A stretch of 64,000 nt of DNA. Origin: Blastocladiella emersonii ATCC 22665. Taxonomy: Eukaryota; Blastocladiomycota; Blastocladiomycetes; Blastocladiales; Blastocladiaceae. Below are positions 11,401-22,351 of this stretch, in pieces. The notes beneath the pieces are model-generated. The model was not told where the DNA came from. It did not search any database and worked only from the letters and a program-made list of their open reading frames with translations. The stretch covers positions 1 to 64,000 of the forward strand of contig JANHCV010000010.1 in NCBI GenBank assembly GCA_025594325.1. The letters are read 5' to 3'. A program made the translations under genes and the position numbers. The stretch's first letter is position 1. Each line of letters starts with the position of its first letter.

Positions 11401-12590
11401 TGCGGTCGACCCGGTGGTCCAAGATGCGTGCGCAGCCTGTTCGTCGTCGTTGTCAAGTCGGGTGTGACCTGTGTACCACGGGCCAAGCGACCGCGCCGCC
11501 AACCGACGACCTCCCACGGCGAGCTGCAGTCGCCCGCAGCCGAGGCCGCCGCGGCGGTGGTTCGGCTTCGGACCCCGCCGTATCCTGCTCGCTGCTCGCT
11601 GCTCGCCGCTCGCTGCTTGCGTCAGAGCGCCAGAGTCCTTGTCGGTGGCGGTGGCGGTGGCCGCCGCGTGGCAGGCAGCAGGGGCGCGGGCGGAGGAGTA
11701 TAAAGGGCGCCTCGTCGCCGCGCGCGGTCCTCGCTCTCTCGCCTGATCATGAACCGCTATATAACCTCCCCACTCCATGAAACGCATCCATGTCTACCAC
11801 ATCAACACGTCGCACATGCCGCGGCGGCACCACGCGCCCATGACCCATGCATGACCTCGTCGCTTGTTGTCGCTGGCGGGGCGCGCCAAACCTCGAGCGA
11901 CTTGCCCTCGCGCGCAAGCATCGCCCCCCTCGCCGACCGCACCCTGCCCTGCACTTTCCCTCCCACGGTGTCAGACTGCAGCGTGAGCGGTGGTGGTGAT
12001 GTCCGCGCTCGCTCGCTCCCTCGCTGCGGCCGTTGTGCTGGAGCGGCTGGCTGCGGTCGGTGGCATGGCCGTCCCGCGCGCACGCGACACTCTGCCCGCT
12101 GCCGCTGCCCCGCGTGTGCCGGCACACGCCAGCTGCACACCCGTCGTAAGCCGCCGCCGCCCCTTGGATCGTTGCCACCCGAAGCAGTGCCAGCAGCAGC
12201 ACGCTTTGGCTCAGTCGCTCGCGAGCCTGGCGGCGGGCGCCGTGGTTGCTTGATCTCTCGCCTTCGGCGTTCCGTGCTCCGTCCAGCCTTCTTCACCACG
12301 TCCTCCGCCACCGTGCTCCTCGACCGCTTGCCACTGCTTTGCCGTCTGGATGAAGCCTCGCTCTCGCTCTCGCGCTCAGGTGCGCGCGTTCAACCCGTCG
12401 CCGTCCACGCTCAACCTTGCTGCGTCCAAACATGCTCCCCGCTACCCGGCGAGAGCGTCGCCGTCCTCGAGCGCCGCTGCGTGCCGCGGCTCATCCCGGC
12501 AGCCGGCCCCGCTTCTACTTTATGCTGCCGTCGTCGCGTCGGGCCAGGTCCCTCTTGGACGCGTGCCACATCGGCAACCCTTTTTCCGCG

Positions 12591-12677
12591 CGGCGCGGCT
12601 CGGCGCGGCTCGGCGCGGCTCGGCGCGGCTCGGCGCGGCTCGGCGCGGCTCGGCGCGGCTCGGCGCGGCTCGGCGCG
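12591..12677. repeat. 10-bp GC minisatellite (CGGCGCGGCT), 8.7 copies
   Basis: Eight perfect copies of CGGCGCGGCT followed by a partial copy (CGGCGCG) occupy 87 bp. The period of 10 is not a multiple of three, so the tract is unlikely to be coding. It lies in the gene-poor subtelomeric region. Confidence 0.95.
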
Positions 12678-12821
12678 AATCTCGCGTACTTGGTGGCGCC
12701 CAAGCCGTGATGCTTCGTGCCGGCCACATCGCCGTCCTCCTCGGAGCTCATGTCCTCGCGCGACAGCAGGTCGACGCCAAGCAGCGCCAACGGTTCCTTC
12801 GCTGCGGACCGCCCCGCTTCT

Positions 12822-12850
12822 TGGCGATGCGTGGCGATGCGTGGCGATGC
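12822..12850. repeat. Short tandem repeat TGGCGATGCG x3
   Basis: Three adjacent copies of the 10-mer TGGCGATGCG (the last short by one base), 145 bp downstream of the other 10-bp minisatellite. A third, 15-bp doublet (GCGACGACAGGTTGG twice) follows at about 12984. Confidence 0.8.
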
Positions 12851-13493
12851 GCGTGAGGTCGGCCGACCGCAGGATGCGAGTCGGGTGGGGAACTTCGTTC
12901 TCGTCGACCAGTTCGGCGGCGGTCGGCATGCCGAACTTCCGAACTTGCGCGCGCGCCGTCGCGGGGCACGATCGCGATCGCGGGCGACGACAGGTTGGGC
13001 GACGACAGGTTGGGCGCGCGCCGGACGGGAACATCAAACGGACGCAACGAGCTAGCTTAGCTCGCGGACGGCGAGCTCATGAACGTCGGGCGACCCGCCG
13101 CTCGTTCCTCCCGCGTACGAGGCGCGCGCGCCTTGGAACGGCCACCGCCGCCACGACAGCGCCCGTGTCTCGCGCGTCGCCGCCGCGTCGACCACACGCA
13201 GGTCCAGGACCCGGCGGTCGGCCATGTTGCTTGCTGCTTCTTCGCCTTGGTCGTCGACCCGGCGGCCATGTTGCCGCGCCTTGCCTTGGTCGACCCGGCG
13301 GTCATGATGCTGATTAGCGGCGAGTGTGGTCGTGGGCAAAGGATGGCGAGCGAAGCCAGTGGACGCGGTCGCGGGCCCGAGCAGTGGGAGCAGAGTGCCG
13401 CCCGGCCCGGTGGCCAACCCAGTGAGCGAGCGAGGTGGAGCTCGAATACGTGAACTAACCACCCCCGATGCATGCAGGGCCGTCAAACGACGC

Positions 13494-13809
13494 CGTAAAA
13501 TTATGCTCACTAGTCTAAAATATCTCATGATATATCGGAAGATTACGTGCAAAGTTTGAGCCAGATCCGAGACAGGTCGGGAGCTGCCAGATTGAGCGTT
13601 ACGTGCTTGAATTGCCCACCCGCGCCGCGAGCTCGTCGCGACGGCCGCGAGTGAAAAACTTTTTCGCCTCGGCGCGCCCGAACACGATCTCAACACCCCC
13701 ATGCTTTGACTCGGGGATTTTTGCATTTCTGGGGTCCCTGATGGTCCCTGATCACGATTCAGTGATAAACAAGAAATATTGTTTTTGGTGAACTCATGTG
13801 TCTAAGTCG
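13494..13809 (+). repeat. AT-richer dispersed repeat, copy 1
   Basis: A 316-bp block clearly richer in AT than its surroundings. It shares an ordered series of segments with the reverse complement of 58349-59424: CGTAAAATTAT at its start, a GTGCAAAGTTTGAG-like segment, GATTTTTGCATTTCTGGGG, GTCCCTGATCACGAT near its end, and GTCTAAGTCG at the far edge. Identity is patchy between these blocks, so the copies are old. No terminal inverted repeat or ORF was recognised; it could be a MITE, SINE or LTR fragment. Confidence 0.75.
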
Positions 13810-14040
13810 GCGGGCGGCGGGCTGGCTGCGCTGGGCCGGGCGGCCAGCGGACTTGGGGATGCGTCGCAAAGTTCAGCCTTGGTTCGACGTCACGATGACC
13901 ACCGACCTGATCCTTCATGATTCTATCGGTAGTTTCACTAGTTATTGCTTTGGTAGCACTCATATATTTATCGATGGACACGCTGTTGGTCAGGTTAAAA
14001 ACTACGTTGAAGCGCGGTATAGGCTGACGGGTCCACTATC
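13810..14040. other. Short spacer downstream of the zinc-finger gene
   Basis: A 231-bp stretch, partly AT-rich (13900-14010), between the dispersed repeat and the stop of the zinc-finger gene. An open frame of 85 codons (13796-14053, plus) crosses it but has no recognisable feature and overlaps the 3' end of the opposite gene. Probably 3' flanking DNA. Confidence 0.4.
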
Positions 14041-16844
14041 TCACTGCCGCTGAGGCGATCCAGCAGCGTGGTGCTGTTGCGACTGGATCTGCTGCTGGTG
14101 GTGGCGATGCGGGTGCTGATGCGGGTGCTGGTGTGAGCGATCCGCACCGGCAGCGGTGAAGCTCGCGTTCCACCGGTCCGAGTCGGTGTGCTGGTACGTC
14201 GGCGGCGGCGGAGGAGGGTGGTACGAGGCCGATCGCTGTTGCTGCGGCGTCCGTGACTCGACGTGCTGCTGCTGGCCGTGGTAGTAGGCGTCGTGGTAGC
14301 GGTCGTGCCCGGATCCCGAGGAACGCGCGTGCGCATCCCACGAGGACGGCGGCGACGCATCCCAGCCCCAGCTCGGCGGCGCCTGGTTCGACGGCGCCGT
14401 CGAGCTTCCCGTTACCGGACTCGCTGACGACGAGGACGGGCAGACACGGCGTGCCGGTTGGTGTGGTGGCGGCGACGACCATGGCTCAGGCGCGTGGACA
14501 TGGCCGTGCCCACGAGGATGCGCGGGATGCCCGTAGTGCGCGAGGTGGTGGACAGGGTGATGCTGCTGCTGCGGATGGTGGTGGTGGTGGTGGTGGTGGT
14601 GGAACGGTTGAGGGTAGGGCGCGTGCGGGTATGAGCGGTAGCTGCCAGCAGGATCAGGGCGGCGTGCAGAGTTGGCAGAGTCGACGCGCCGCCGCTTCGA
14701 CGGGCGTTGCGAGTCCTCGCTGTTGTCGGCCTCGTGGTCGTTTGGTCGACGATCGTGACTCGGTCGCGTCGCGGAGGCCTGCGAAGCGGCCGGCGGTCTC
14801 GGGGCTGGCTCTCCATCAGGAGCATCGGTGCCGGGTGCTGCAGCGGAAATCCCCACGGGCGTCTCGCTCCCCGAGAGCATGCGCTGGAGGAGGTTGCGCT
14901 ACGAGAGGCAGAGTAACACTGGGTCAGTCGCAGATCGAGGAAGCCGTGCTATTCTCATAGCAGACGCACCTCGACGAGCAGGTCCCGGATCTGGCGCGAC
15001 TGTTGCGCAATCACGTCCCGCTCGACGGCGAGCTGGTGCTCGACCGCACCGACGCGGTCCATGAGCCACATGTTGTCCTGGACGAGCTGCTGCATGCGCT
15101 GATCGACGTGGAGCTGCTGCTGCTGTTGCTGCTGCGAGTCGTAGAACTGGTCGTGGTAGCCGTCCTGGGCGCGCGAGTGCGACTGCGACTGCGACTGCTG
15201 CTGCTGCTGCTGCTGCTGCTGCGCCTGCGACTGCGACGCCGAGGTAGGTGGTGGGCGGTGCGGCGGATGCTGGGGAGGACCCATGGAGTGGTCGACGTCA
15301 GGTAGCGGGGGCGGCTCGCGGTCAGTCGACCGGTCGGCGTCGGAGCGGGAGGGTGCCGCAGCCGAACGCGGAGACGACGGGAGCGAGGCGTGGCCGCGGT
15401 GGCGCGAGGCAGGATCTGCCGAAGACGAGCGACCACGCGACGCTGGAAGGTCATGCTCGGCGGAGGGTACAGGCGACGGACGCAAACCCGCCGCGTGCAG
15501 TCGGCCACGCCGAAGCAGGGGCGACGAGAGCGAGGCGGGCGGGTCGAGTGGTGCGTCGTCGAGGTCCATGAGCGGCCCGGGCGAGTGCCCACGCGACGCG
15601 GCATGACCATGCGGCAACGGCGACAAAGGAAGCGGAGGCGGCAGGGAACCGAGCACGGGATGGTGCAGCGCGTGATGGGGTAGCGGTGCGGCGCGGTCGT
15701 AGGCGGCAAGGTCCGCCGGCGCAGCCAGAGGGTCGGCGGGGAGCGAGGGAAGGACCATAGCGGGCGGGTCATGGTGCAGATCGGGGTAGCCGGTGCCGTG
15801 TGCGGACGCGGGCGGCAGATCGTGGGCGGGCGACTGCGGGTGCAGGGTCAGCGGCGGCGGGGGAAGCGGGTTCGGGTGCTGCTGGTGGAGCATCGGAATG
15901 CTGGTGCCGCCGGCGGCCATGGCGCGGTTGACGCTGGCGACGGCGGCGTCGCGCAGGTCGGGCGGGAGGTTGACCATGTGGCACGAGTGGCTGTCGCGGT
16001 GGCGGGTGAGGGCGTCGAGGCGGGCAAAGGACCGGAAGCAGTGGGTGCAGGTGTAGGGGCGGGCACCCGTGTGCAGGCGCTGGTGACTGCGAGGAGGGCA
16101 AGGAGGCAAGGGCGGCGGGTGAGCGACTTGTGGGGGAGAAGCGCGGACGGAGGCCGAGGCAAGCAAGACGTACCGCTTCAGGTCGTGCTGGCGCGAAAAG
16201 GACTGCTGGCACACGTCGCAGGCGAAGGGGCGCAGGTTGCGGTGGGTGAGAACGTGCGACTTGAGGTTCTGGAGGCGGGCGAAGGCGGCGCCGCACTCGT
16301 CGCAGGTGTACGACTTGGCGGCGGTCGCGGGCGAGGCAGGCGTGGCGGTGGCAGCCGGGTCGGCGTCCGTGTCCTCGGCGAGATCGACGGGTGGTGCAGC
16401 GGCCGAGTCGTAGGCGTCCTCGTCACCGTCACCGTCACCGTCACCGTCGCGGACGTGGTCGAAGACGGGTGCGGCGCCGGTCGGATGCTGGGCAGCAGAG
16501 AGCGGCGCGTCATCGAGTGCAGCGGCGGCGGCAGGGTCGAAGGTGTCGTCGGGCGGCCCGCGCGGGTGGGAAGCAGCAGCCGAGTGCGGCGGCGCGGGGG
16601 CGGCGGGCTCGGGGTCCGAGTCGGGTGGGTTCGGAGCGGCTCCGGCGTCGGACGAAGACGAGGTCGAGGATGCCGAGGAGGAGGAGGGATGGCCCGAGTT
16701 GTGCGAGGAGAGGGCGATGCCCGAGTCGGGGCGGTCCAGCGAGGGCGGCGAGGAAGACGACGAGGACGGGGAGGAGGATGAGGCCGGGCGAAGGTCGGCA
16801 GGAAGCGCAGGCGCGTCGCTCGCGGCGGCAGGCGCCGTGTCCAT
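14041..16844 (-). CDS. C2H2 zinc-finger protein, three fingers, C-terminal coiled coil
   Basis: Three exons on the minus strand: 16844-16174, 16086-14970 and 14898-14041 (introns 87 bp, GTACGT, and 71 bp, GTGCGT), giving 881 residues. The first intron splits finger 2, and only its removal restores DLKRHQRLH, which supports the model. Residues about 195-280 hold three tandem classical C2H2 fingers: YTCDECGAAFARLQNLKSH, FACDVCQQSFSRQHDLKRH and YTCTHCFRSFARLDALTRH. The N-terminus is Ser/Pro/Ala- and acid-rich, with an Asp-Gly dipeptide run. The long C-terminal part has poly-Gln and poly-His tracts and a heptad-like segment across the second splice junction (LLVE then RNLLQRML) that could dimerise. 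This is probably a sequence-specific nuclear transcription factor; its targets cannot be inferred. It is divergent from the fusion gene at 18583 across a 1.7-kb spacer. Confidence 0.8.
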
Positions 16845-18582
16845 GGCGAAGGCGGATCAGCGGTCGGGCTAGGCGCGGTGACGCGGAAGACGGGTGCGGG
16901 TCGGGTCGGCGAGGTGGTCAGTCCAAGGAGTCCCAGGTCCGCGCGAGGTGCGGGCGGCATGGCACGCGGCCACCGTGGTCGGGAGCGCGGGCGAGAGCGG
17001 GGGCGAGAGGGGAGGCGGGCGGGAGGCGGCGCAAGGGGGCATGGGGAGGTGCGAACGAGGGCGGGCGGGCACGGCGGCAGCGACGGCGACGGCAATCGAG
17101 ACGAGCGAGCAATGGCGCGGATAGTGTGGGTAGAGGCAGTGGCAATCGGAGATAGCGGCCGACGGGCAGCGAGGAGCGCATCGCGTGGAGGCGGGCGGGC
17201 CTCGATGCGTGGCGCTGCCGCCGTCCAGGCACGGCGGGGGGCAACGCGAGCGCGGCAGCGGGTAACGGGCAGCGAGTGCATCGCAGCAACGCGGGACGAG
17301 GAGCGGAGTCGGTGCAGGCGGGAGGAGTCGGGTAACGGGGGTCGAATCGCGATCGTGATCAAGATGGCCATGACCATGGTCACGGCCATGGCCACGGTCC
17401 CGCGGGACATGGTGGGCAGCGGGCAACGTACGAAGCAGTTGGACCGAAGGGGTGGGCGCGGTGGCCAGGACAGCACACGGGGCCGATGCGAGCAGGGCCG
17501 AGGCGGGGTCGCGATGGCGGCGGGAGGTGGAGGTGGAGGTGGTGATGATGCACAGGAGCGCCGCGGAGAGGGGCGGAAGGCCATGCTCCCGCTCTGGGCG
17601 AGCGCGAGCGGTGGGGTTGGTGGAGGTGGAGGTGGTCGGTGGTGGCCGAGGAGCGGTTGCGGTCGCAGATGCTGGTCGGTGAAGCGAGCGGCAAGGCGAG
17701 CCGGCGCGGCGAGGCAAGGCGAGGGGGGATGCGGCGTGCGGTTGCGCGAGGTGGGGGCGGCCGTGGCGGGTGGGAGGCGGCCACAGCGCGGTGCCGCAGG
17801 TTGGTCGAGGGCGGCGGCGGTCGGGGCGGCGGCCGGTCGGGGGCACAGCCGGGGCAGCGGGCAGCAGGCTCGCCCGCGGATCCGAGGGCGGCGCGCAGGC
17901 GATGGCGACGGCGCGGCGGTGCGCAGCCAGCCGGCGGGCATGCACGGCATGGCGCAGTTTAGCGTTTTAGTTTTCCATGTGGGGGTGGTTGGTTTCGGCG
18001 CGCGCGATGGCCATGGCCATCGAGGGCCGTCCGCGGCGCAGGAGCGAGGGCGCCGGGCGGTCCGGATCGCCGATAGCCGCTGCCTCGCCGCTGCCGCCGC
18101 CACACCCCGCGGCAGGGTGGCGCCGCTCGCTCGCGCGGCGTGACACCGCGTGACGCGCCCCCACGTGAGCCCGACGCGACGCGCGCGTCTCGCGAAACGC
18201 GCTTCCCACGGCTGCCTCCCACGCACACGCACACGCACACGCACACCCGCGCGCCCACGCGCCCCACGCGCTCGCGTGCAACGGCCGCCCTCGTTCGCCG
18301 CCCGCCGACCACACGGCCGACTTGCCCGTCCTCTCCCTCCCCTTCCTGCTCCCTCTCTCCCCCTCGCTGCCCGTCGTCGTTTTTGAGCACCACCAGTACC
18401 CTTGCATCGCATTGCACTCTTGCACGACACTGGTGAGCCTCACCCATGCACTGCGACGCCCGCCCCTCAATGAATCGCCCCGGTGCTGACACGGCCCTCG
18501 CGCCGCCCGCCCGCCTCGTCCAGATACCGTCACCCTATACCTCCTTGCTCATTCCCGCGGACCCACCTTCAACTGGCCCGCC
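16845..18582. promoter_or_regulatory. Divergent intergenic region (zinc finger / fusion gene)
   Basis: 1.74 kb between two divergent start codons. It holds a short (CACACG) microsatellite at about 18220-18246 and TGACGCG-type sites near 18150. Open frames through it are Arg/Pro/Gly-rich and domain-free. It is probably the promoter and 5' UTR for both neighbours. Confidence 0.45.
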
Positions 18583-21513
18583 ATGCTCAACCCGCAGTCG
18601 CCGCCGCCCGCCCGCCCCGCCACCGCTGCCGGCGCCGCCGCGCTCGTCGCCAAGCCGGGCACCGCGCCCGCGACCAAGCCGCTGTCCGCCGCCTCGTCCT
18701 CGTCCAAGGACGCGCCCGCGCGCCGCACCCCGCTCGCCCACCACGCCCTCGGCACCGGCGCCGTCCATACCACGCACACGCAGCACCCGCCGCCGCAGCA
18801 GCAGCAGCAGCAGCGCATCTGCAAGGGCCGCGTCGCCAACCTCGAGTCCAACGTCCCGCCCGCCTGGTGGTCGCACGTTTTCGACCACGTCTACCTCAAG
18901 ACGGACGGCGACGTGGTCGAGGACCCCGAGATCACCCGCTCCGAGGTCGACATGCTCGAGTCCTACCCCTACCTCGCCGCCGTCTTCAAGCGCGGCTCCG
19001 CCTCGGCCGCCGCTTCCTCGCCCACCCCGCCCCGCGTCCTCGACCTCTGCTGCGGCCAGGGCCGCCACGCCCTCGAGCTCGCCAGACGCTACCCGCGCCT
19101 CGAGATCTACGGCTACGACCAGAGCGCCTTCCTCATCGACCTCGCCCGCCAGCGCGCACGCGACCAGGGCGTCGCCGACCGCTGCCGCTTCGCCGTCGGC
19201 GACTGCCGCCACCTCCCCTTCCCCGCCGACGCCTTTGACCTCGTCCTCATCATGGGCAACTCGTTTGGCTACTTCACCTCCTCGGCCTCGGACCTCCTCG
19301 TCCTGCGCGAGTGCCACCGCGTCTCCAAGCCCCACGCCTACCTCGTCCTCGACCTCACCGACGGCCACTACCAGAAGCACCACTTCTCGCCCCGCACCTG
19401 GGAGTGGATCGACGACGACACCTTCGTCTGCCGCGAGCGCCAGCTCGCAAAGGACGGCAAGTCGCTCGTCTCGCGCGAGGTCGTCACCGACGTGACCAAG
19501 GGCGTCGTCCGCGACCAGTTCTACGCCGAGCGCCTCTACGAGCTCGACGAGGTCGAGATGCTCATGGAAATGGCCCTCTACACCCCCGCCCGCGAGATGC
19601 ACGCCCGCACCTCCACTGCCGGATCGGCCGGCTCGGCGGGCCCCGCTGCCGGCGCCTCCCTCGTCGCCGCTCCGACCTCGCCCGTCCCGCACCTCCTCGT
19701 GCGCAGCCCCTCCACCCAGACGGGCCGCGGTCTCTCCAAGTCGTCGAGCGCCGCCAGCCTCGCCTCGGCCGGTGCCACCGCCGCCGGGCTCGTCACCACG
19801 GCCGCGTCAGCCGGCGGCGAGACGCTCGTGGCCGCCAAGGAGCTCAGCAAGCGCCAGGAGGACCTCGGCATGATGGGCCAGCGCATGGTCGTCATTGCAT
19901 GCAAGGAGCCGTCCTCGTCGTCCTCGTCGGCCGCTGTTCCGACCCACCGCGACGACGCGGCCCTCTTCGCCGCCTTGTTCCACTCCACCACCCCGATCCC
20001 CGACACGGCGTCCGAGGCCGAGGGCTCGACCTACGCCGGCTCGTCCGAGTACGACCACCGCGAGCACGAGCACGACCACGACCGCCGCCACGAGCACTCG
20101 TACACGGACGACGTGGACCTGCACCGCGCCACGCCCGTGTCGTCGACGGCCGACGGGACCGTGGCCGACTCGGCCTACTGCGCCAGCGTCGCGGCCAGCG
20201 TCGCCTCGCTCGCCACCCGCTCGGGCGCCACCACTTCCACGGCCACCACAAGCACGCCGATCGAGGCTCTGGCCTCGCCCGTGCCCGTGCCACGCATCGG
20301 GCAGGTGGTGGTGATCCTCGGCGACCCGTCGATTGGGTGCGTTGGCAAGCTGCACGACACGTGGAACCCCGAGGACCTGGCGACGCGGCAAAAGCTGGTC
20401 GAGGTGCTCGACGCGGCGGGTGCGTGGTCCGTGGCCGACGGCACGCTGCGCATCGTCGACTCGCACGCCGACCTGATTGGCGAGCTCGCGGCGCTGGCGC
20501 GCACCCGCGGCCGCCTCGCGCACTCGCCCAACACCAACGGCAACGTCGAGAAGGAGGACGAGATGGACGTGGTCGTGTTCAACCTGTGCGACGAGGGGTA
20601 CTGGAACGACGCGCTCAAGGAGCTGCACGTGCCGGCGCTGCTCGAGATGCTGCAGCTGCCGTACACGGGGGCGACGCCGCAGTCGCTCGGGCTGTGCTAC
20701 GATAAGGCGCTGGTCAACTCGCAGGCGCGCGCCATGGGGATCCCGACGCCGCGCGAGGCCTACTACCTCGGCAGCCTCGCGGTGGCGGACCCGGCGACGG
20801 CGGACGCGGACCTGGACCGGCTCGTGGCGGCGGCCATGTCGGGCGCCGGGCCCGGCGCGCAGTTCCCGGCGTTTGTCAAGCCGATGCGCGGCGACAACTC
20901 GCTCGGGATCACGGCGCGGTCGGTGGTGCACAACGGGGCCGAGCTGCACGCGTACGTGCGCGAGCTGCACGGCATGGGGCTCGGCGACGTGGTGATCCAG
21001 GAGTACCTGACGGGGCCCGAGTTCTCGGTGGGGGTGATCGGCAACCCGCGGTCCGGGTTCCGGTTCCTGCCCATCCTGCAGGTCGACTACTCTGCGATCG
21101 TGGCGCGCAACCTGGTTCCGATCCTCGGGTTCGAGTCCAAGTGGGACCCGGCGAGCCCGTACTGGACCGAGATCCGGTACGTGGCGGCGACGGGGCTCGC
21201 GCCGCGCGTGGTGGAGCTGCTGCAGGCGCGGTGCGCGGCGCTGTTCGAGCGGTTCGGGTGCCGCGACTATGCGCGGTTCGACTTCCGGGCGGACGGCGGG
21301 TTCGCCGTGGACGGCGCGGCGGCGCAGGAGGACGCGGACGCGGCGGCGGGGCGCATCAAGCTGCTCGAGGTGAACCCGAACCCTGGGTGGTGCTGGGACG
21401 GCAAGCTCGCGCACATGGCCAAGCTGCAGGGGCTCGAGTACCGCGACCTGGTGCTGCTGATCCTCGAGGCGGGCGTGCGGCGGATGGCGGCCGAGAAACG
21501 CGCGAGCGCGTAG
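18583..21513 (+). CDS. Class I SAM methyltransferase fused to a D-Ala-D-Ala ligase-like ATP-grasp domain
   Basis: A single uninterrupted frame of 976 residues. After a low-complexity N-terminus with poly-Gln (to about 85), residues about 90-330 are a class I methyltransferase: glycine loop DLCCGQGRHALELA near 152, acidic ribose contact YGYDQSAF, and DLVLIMGNSFGYF as motif IV. A Ser/Ala-rich linker follows (about 340-565). Residues about 572-970 form an ATP-grasp ligase of the D-alanine-D-alanine ligase type: N-terminal strand VVVILGD, FVKPMRGDNSLGI near 761, hinge IQEYLTGPEFSVGVIG, and metal-binding LLEVNPNPG near 926. Both active sites look complete. By family, one half transfers methyl from SAM and the other joins a carboxylate to an amine using ATP; substrates are unknown. 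Fusion in one frame suggests consecutive steps on one small molecule or peptide. No transit or signal peptide is evident. Confidence 0.85.
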   Translation: MLNPQSPPPARPATAAGAAALVAKPGTAPATKPLSAASSSSKDAPARRTPLAHHALGTGAVHTTHTQHPPPQQQQQQRICKGRVANLESNVPPAWWSHVFDHVYLKTDGDVVEDPEITRSEVDMLESYPYLAAVFKRGSASAAASSPTPPRVLDLCCGQGRHALELARRYPRLEIYGYDQSAFLIDLARQRARDQGVADRCRFAVGDCRHLPFPADAFDLVLIMGNSFGYFTSSASDLLVLRECHRVSKPHAYLVLDLTDGHYQKHHFSPRTWEWIDDDTFVCRERQLAKDGKSLVSREVVTDVTKGVVRDQFYAERLYELDEVEMLMEMALYTPAREMHARTSTAGSAGSAGPAAGASLVAAPTSPVPHLLVRSPSTQTGRGLSKSSSAASLASAGATAAGLVTTAASAGGETLVAAKELSKRQEDLGMMGQRMVVIACKEPSSSSSSAAVPTHRDDAALFAALFHSTTPIPDTASEAEGSTYAGSSEYDHREHEHDHDRRHEHSYTDDVDLHRATPVSSTADGTVADSAYCASVAASVASLATRSGATTSTATTSTPIEALASPVPVPRIGQVVVILGDPSIGCVGKLHDTWNPEDLATRQKLVEVLDAAGAWSVADGTLRIVDSHADLIGELAALARTRGRLAHSPNTNGNVEKEDEMDVVVFNLCDEGYWNDALKELHVPALLEMLQLPYTGATPQSLGLCYDKALVNSQARAMGIPTPREAYYLGSLAVADPATADADLDRLVAAAMSGAGPGAQFPAFVKPMRGDNSLGITARSVVHNGAELHAYVRELHGMGLGDVVIQEYLTGPEFSVGVIGNPRSGFRFLPILQVDYSAIVARNLVPILGFESKWDPASPYWTEIRYVAATGLAPRVVELLQARCAALFERFGCRDYARFDFRADGGFAVDGAAAQEDADAAAGRIKLLEVNPNPGWCWDGKLAHMAKLQGLEYRDLVLLILEAGVRRMAAEKRASA

Positions 21514-22351
21514 AGTGTCGCGGGATTTTGAGACTGTCTGTCCGCCGGGCGGACGAGACGCACCCGCGAAGAGCGATTGAGAGAATACATGTGTTTCCCA
21601 CTGTTGTTGCTGTCGCTGTAGCTGTAGCTGTAGCTGCGCCAGGTCGAGTCAGGGCGGGTCGCGGGGTGGACGCGCTGCGCCGCGCGCCGACCGCCGCGTG
21701 ACGCGAAACCCGTCACGTGGGACAGGCGGCTGATGTATCACCCGAAAACGAAAAGGTTTCCCACCCCGGGCGCGTTTCCCTGCGGGCCGCTGGCCGCCCG
21801 CCGCCCGCCCCGCCCGCCGTCCGCGCTCTCCTCGACGCGCCGCGGCCCTCCCACCGGGGCCCGCCAAGCCCGCGCCCTCCACGAAGCCGCTTCATCCACG
21901 AACGCATCTCTGCCTGCTCTGCTCTGCTCCACACGCTCGCAGCACGCTCCACGCACCAACCGACCGCACGCACATCTCGACGAGACGGGCCTCCTCCTCA
22001 TGTACTATGCTGCTCCCCGCCGTCGCCGCCGTGTCTTTGCACCGCTTCGGGCGCGCACACGCGCCGTCCTCCGTCAAAGTAGCGCGGTGTCGCGTGCATG
22101 TGTGATGATGTGGTGTGACGCGCGCCCCGCGCCCCGCGGACGATCGACGTGGGCGCCCGGTTCGCTCGCTCGCCCGCTCGGCCAACCTCCGCACTCGCTG
22201 CAGAGACTAACAGTACACGACACGTCTCTCTGCCCGTAGCGAGCCTCCTTCCGTCCCCGCCAGCCAGCCTTTCCCTCCACGTACGTCGCGCCGCCGTCGG
22301 ATCCCCGTCTCTGCCGCTCACTCACGCTCCGCCCTCCCTACCCGCAGAGCC
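21514..22351. promoter_or_regulatory. Intergenic region upstream of the DEF1-like gene
   Basis: An 838-bp spacer holding the 3' flank of the fusion gene and the promoter of the next. A CACGTG E-box lies at 21713-21718 within GTCACGTGGG, and a CTGTAGCTGTAGCTGTAG run lies near 21615-21633. No gene is seen; the open frames here lack protein character. Confidence 0.4.

Larger units (their letters stand above)
8481..13493. other. Gene-poor subtelomeric region
   Basis: Five kilobases of GC-rich DNA in which I can support no gene. Long open frames are present (for example 11749-13317 plus) but they are Pro/Arg/Ser/Ala-rich translations without domains, plausible introns or protein-like character, as expected where stop codons are rare. 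There are minisatellites near 12591-12677 and 12822-12850, a 15-bp doublet near 12984-13013, and a GTCGACCCGGCGG motif repeated in diverged form near 13200-13310. A TATAAAG at about 11699 is the only promoter-like site noticed. Confidence 0.5.

Noticed and set aside
11696-11705. TATAAAG promoter-like site
   Set aside because: No credible gene follows it.
11749-13317. 522-codon plus-strand open frame in the subtelomere
   Set aside because: Composition is Arg/Pro/Ser/Ala-rich without domains, it runs straight through the 10-bp minisatellite, and stop-free frames of this size are common at this GC content.
13796-14053. 85-codon frame next to dispersed repeat copy 1
   Set aside because: No recognisable domain, and it overlaps the 3' end of the zinc-finger gene.
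16869-18430. Long minus-strand frames upstream of the zinc-finger gene
   Set aside because: Arg/Pro/Ser-rich translations with no domain; they overlap the finger exon in another frame.
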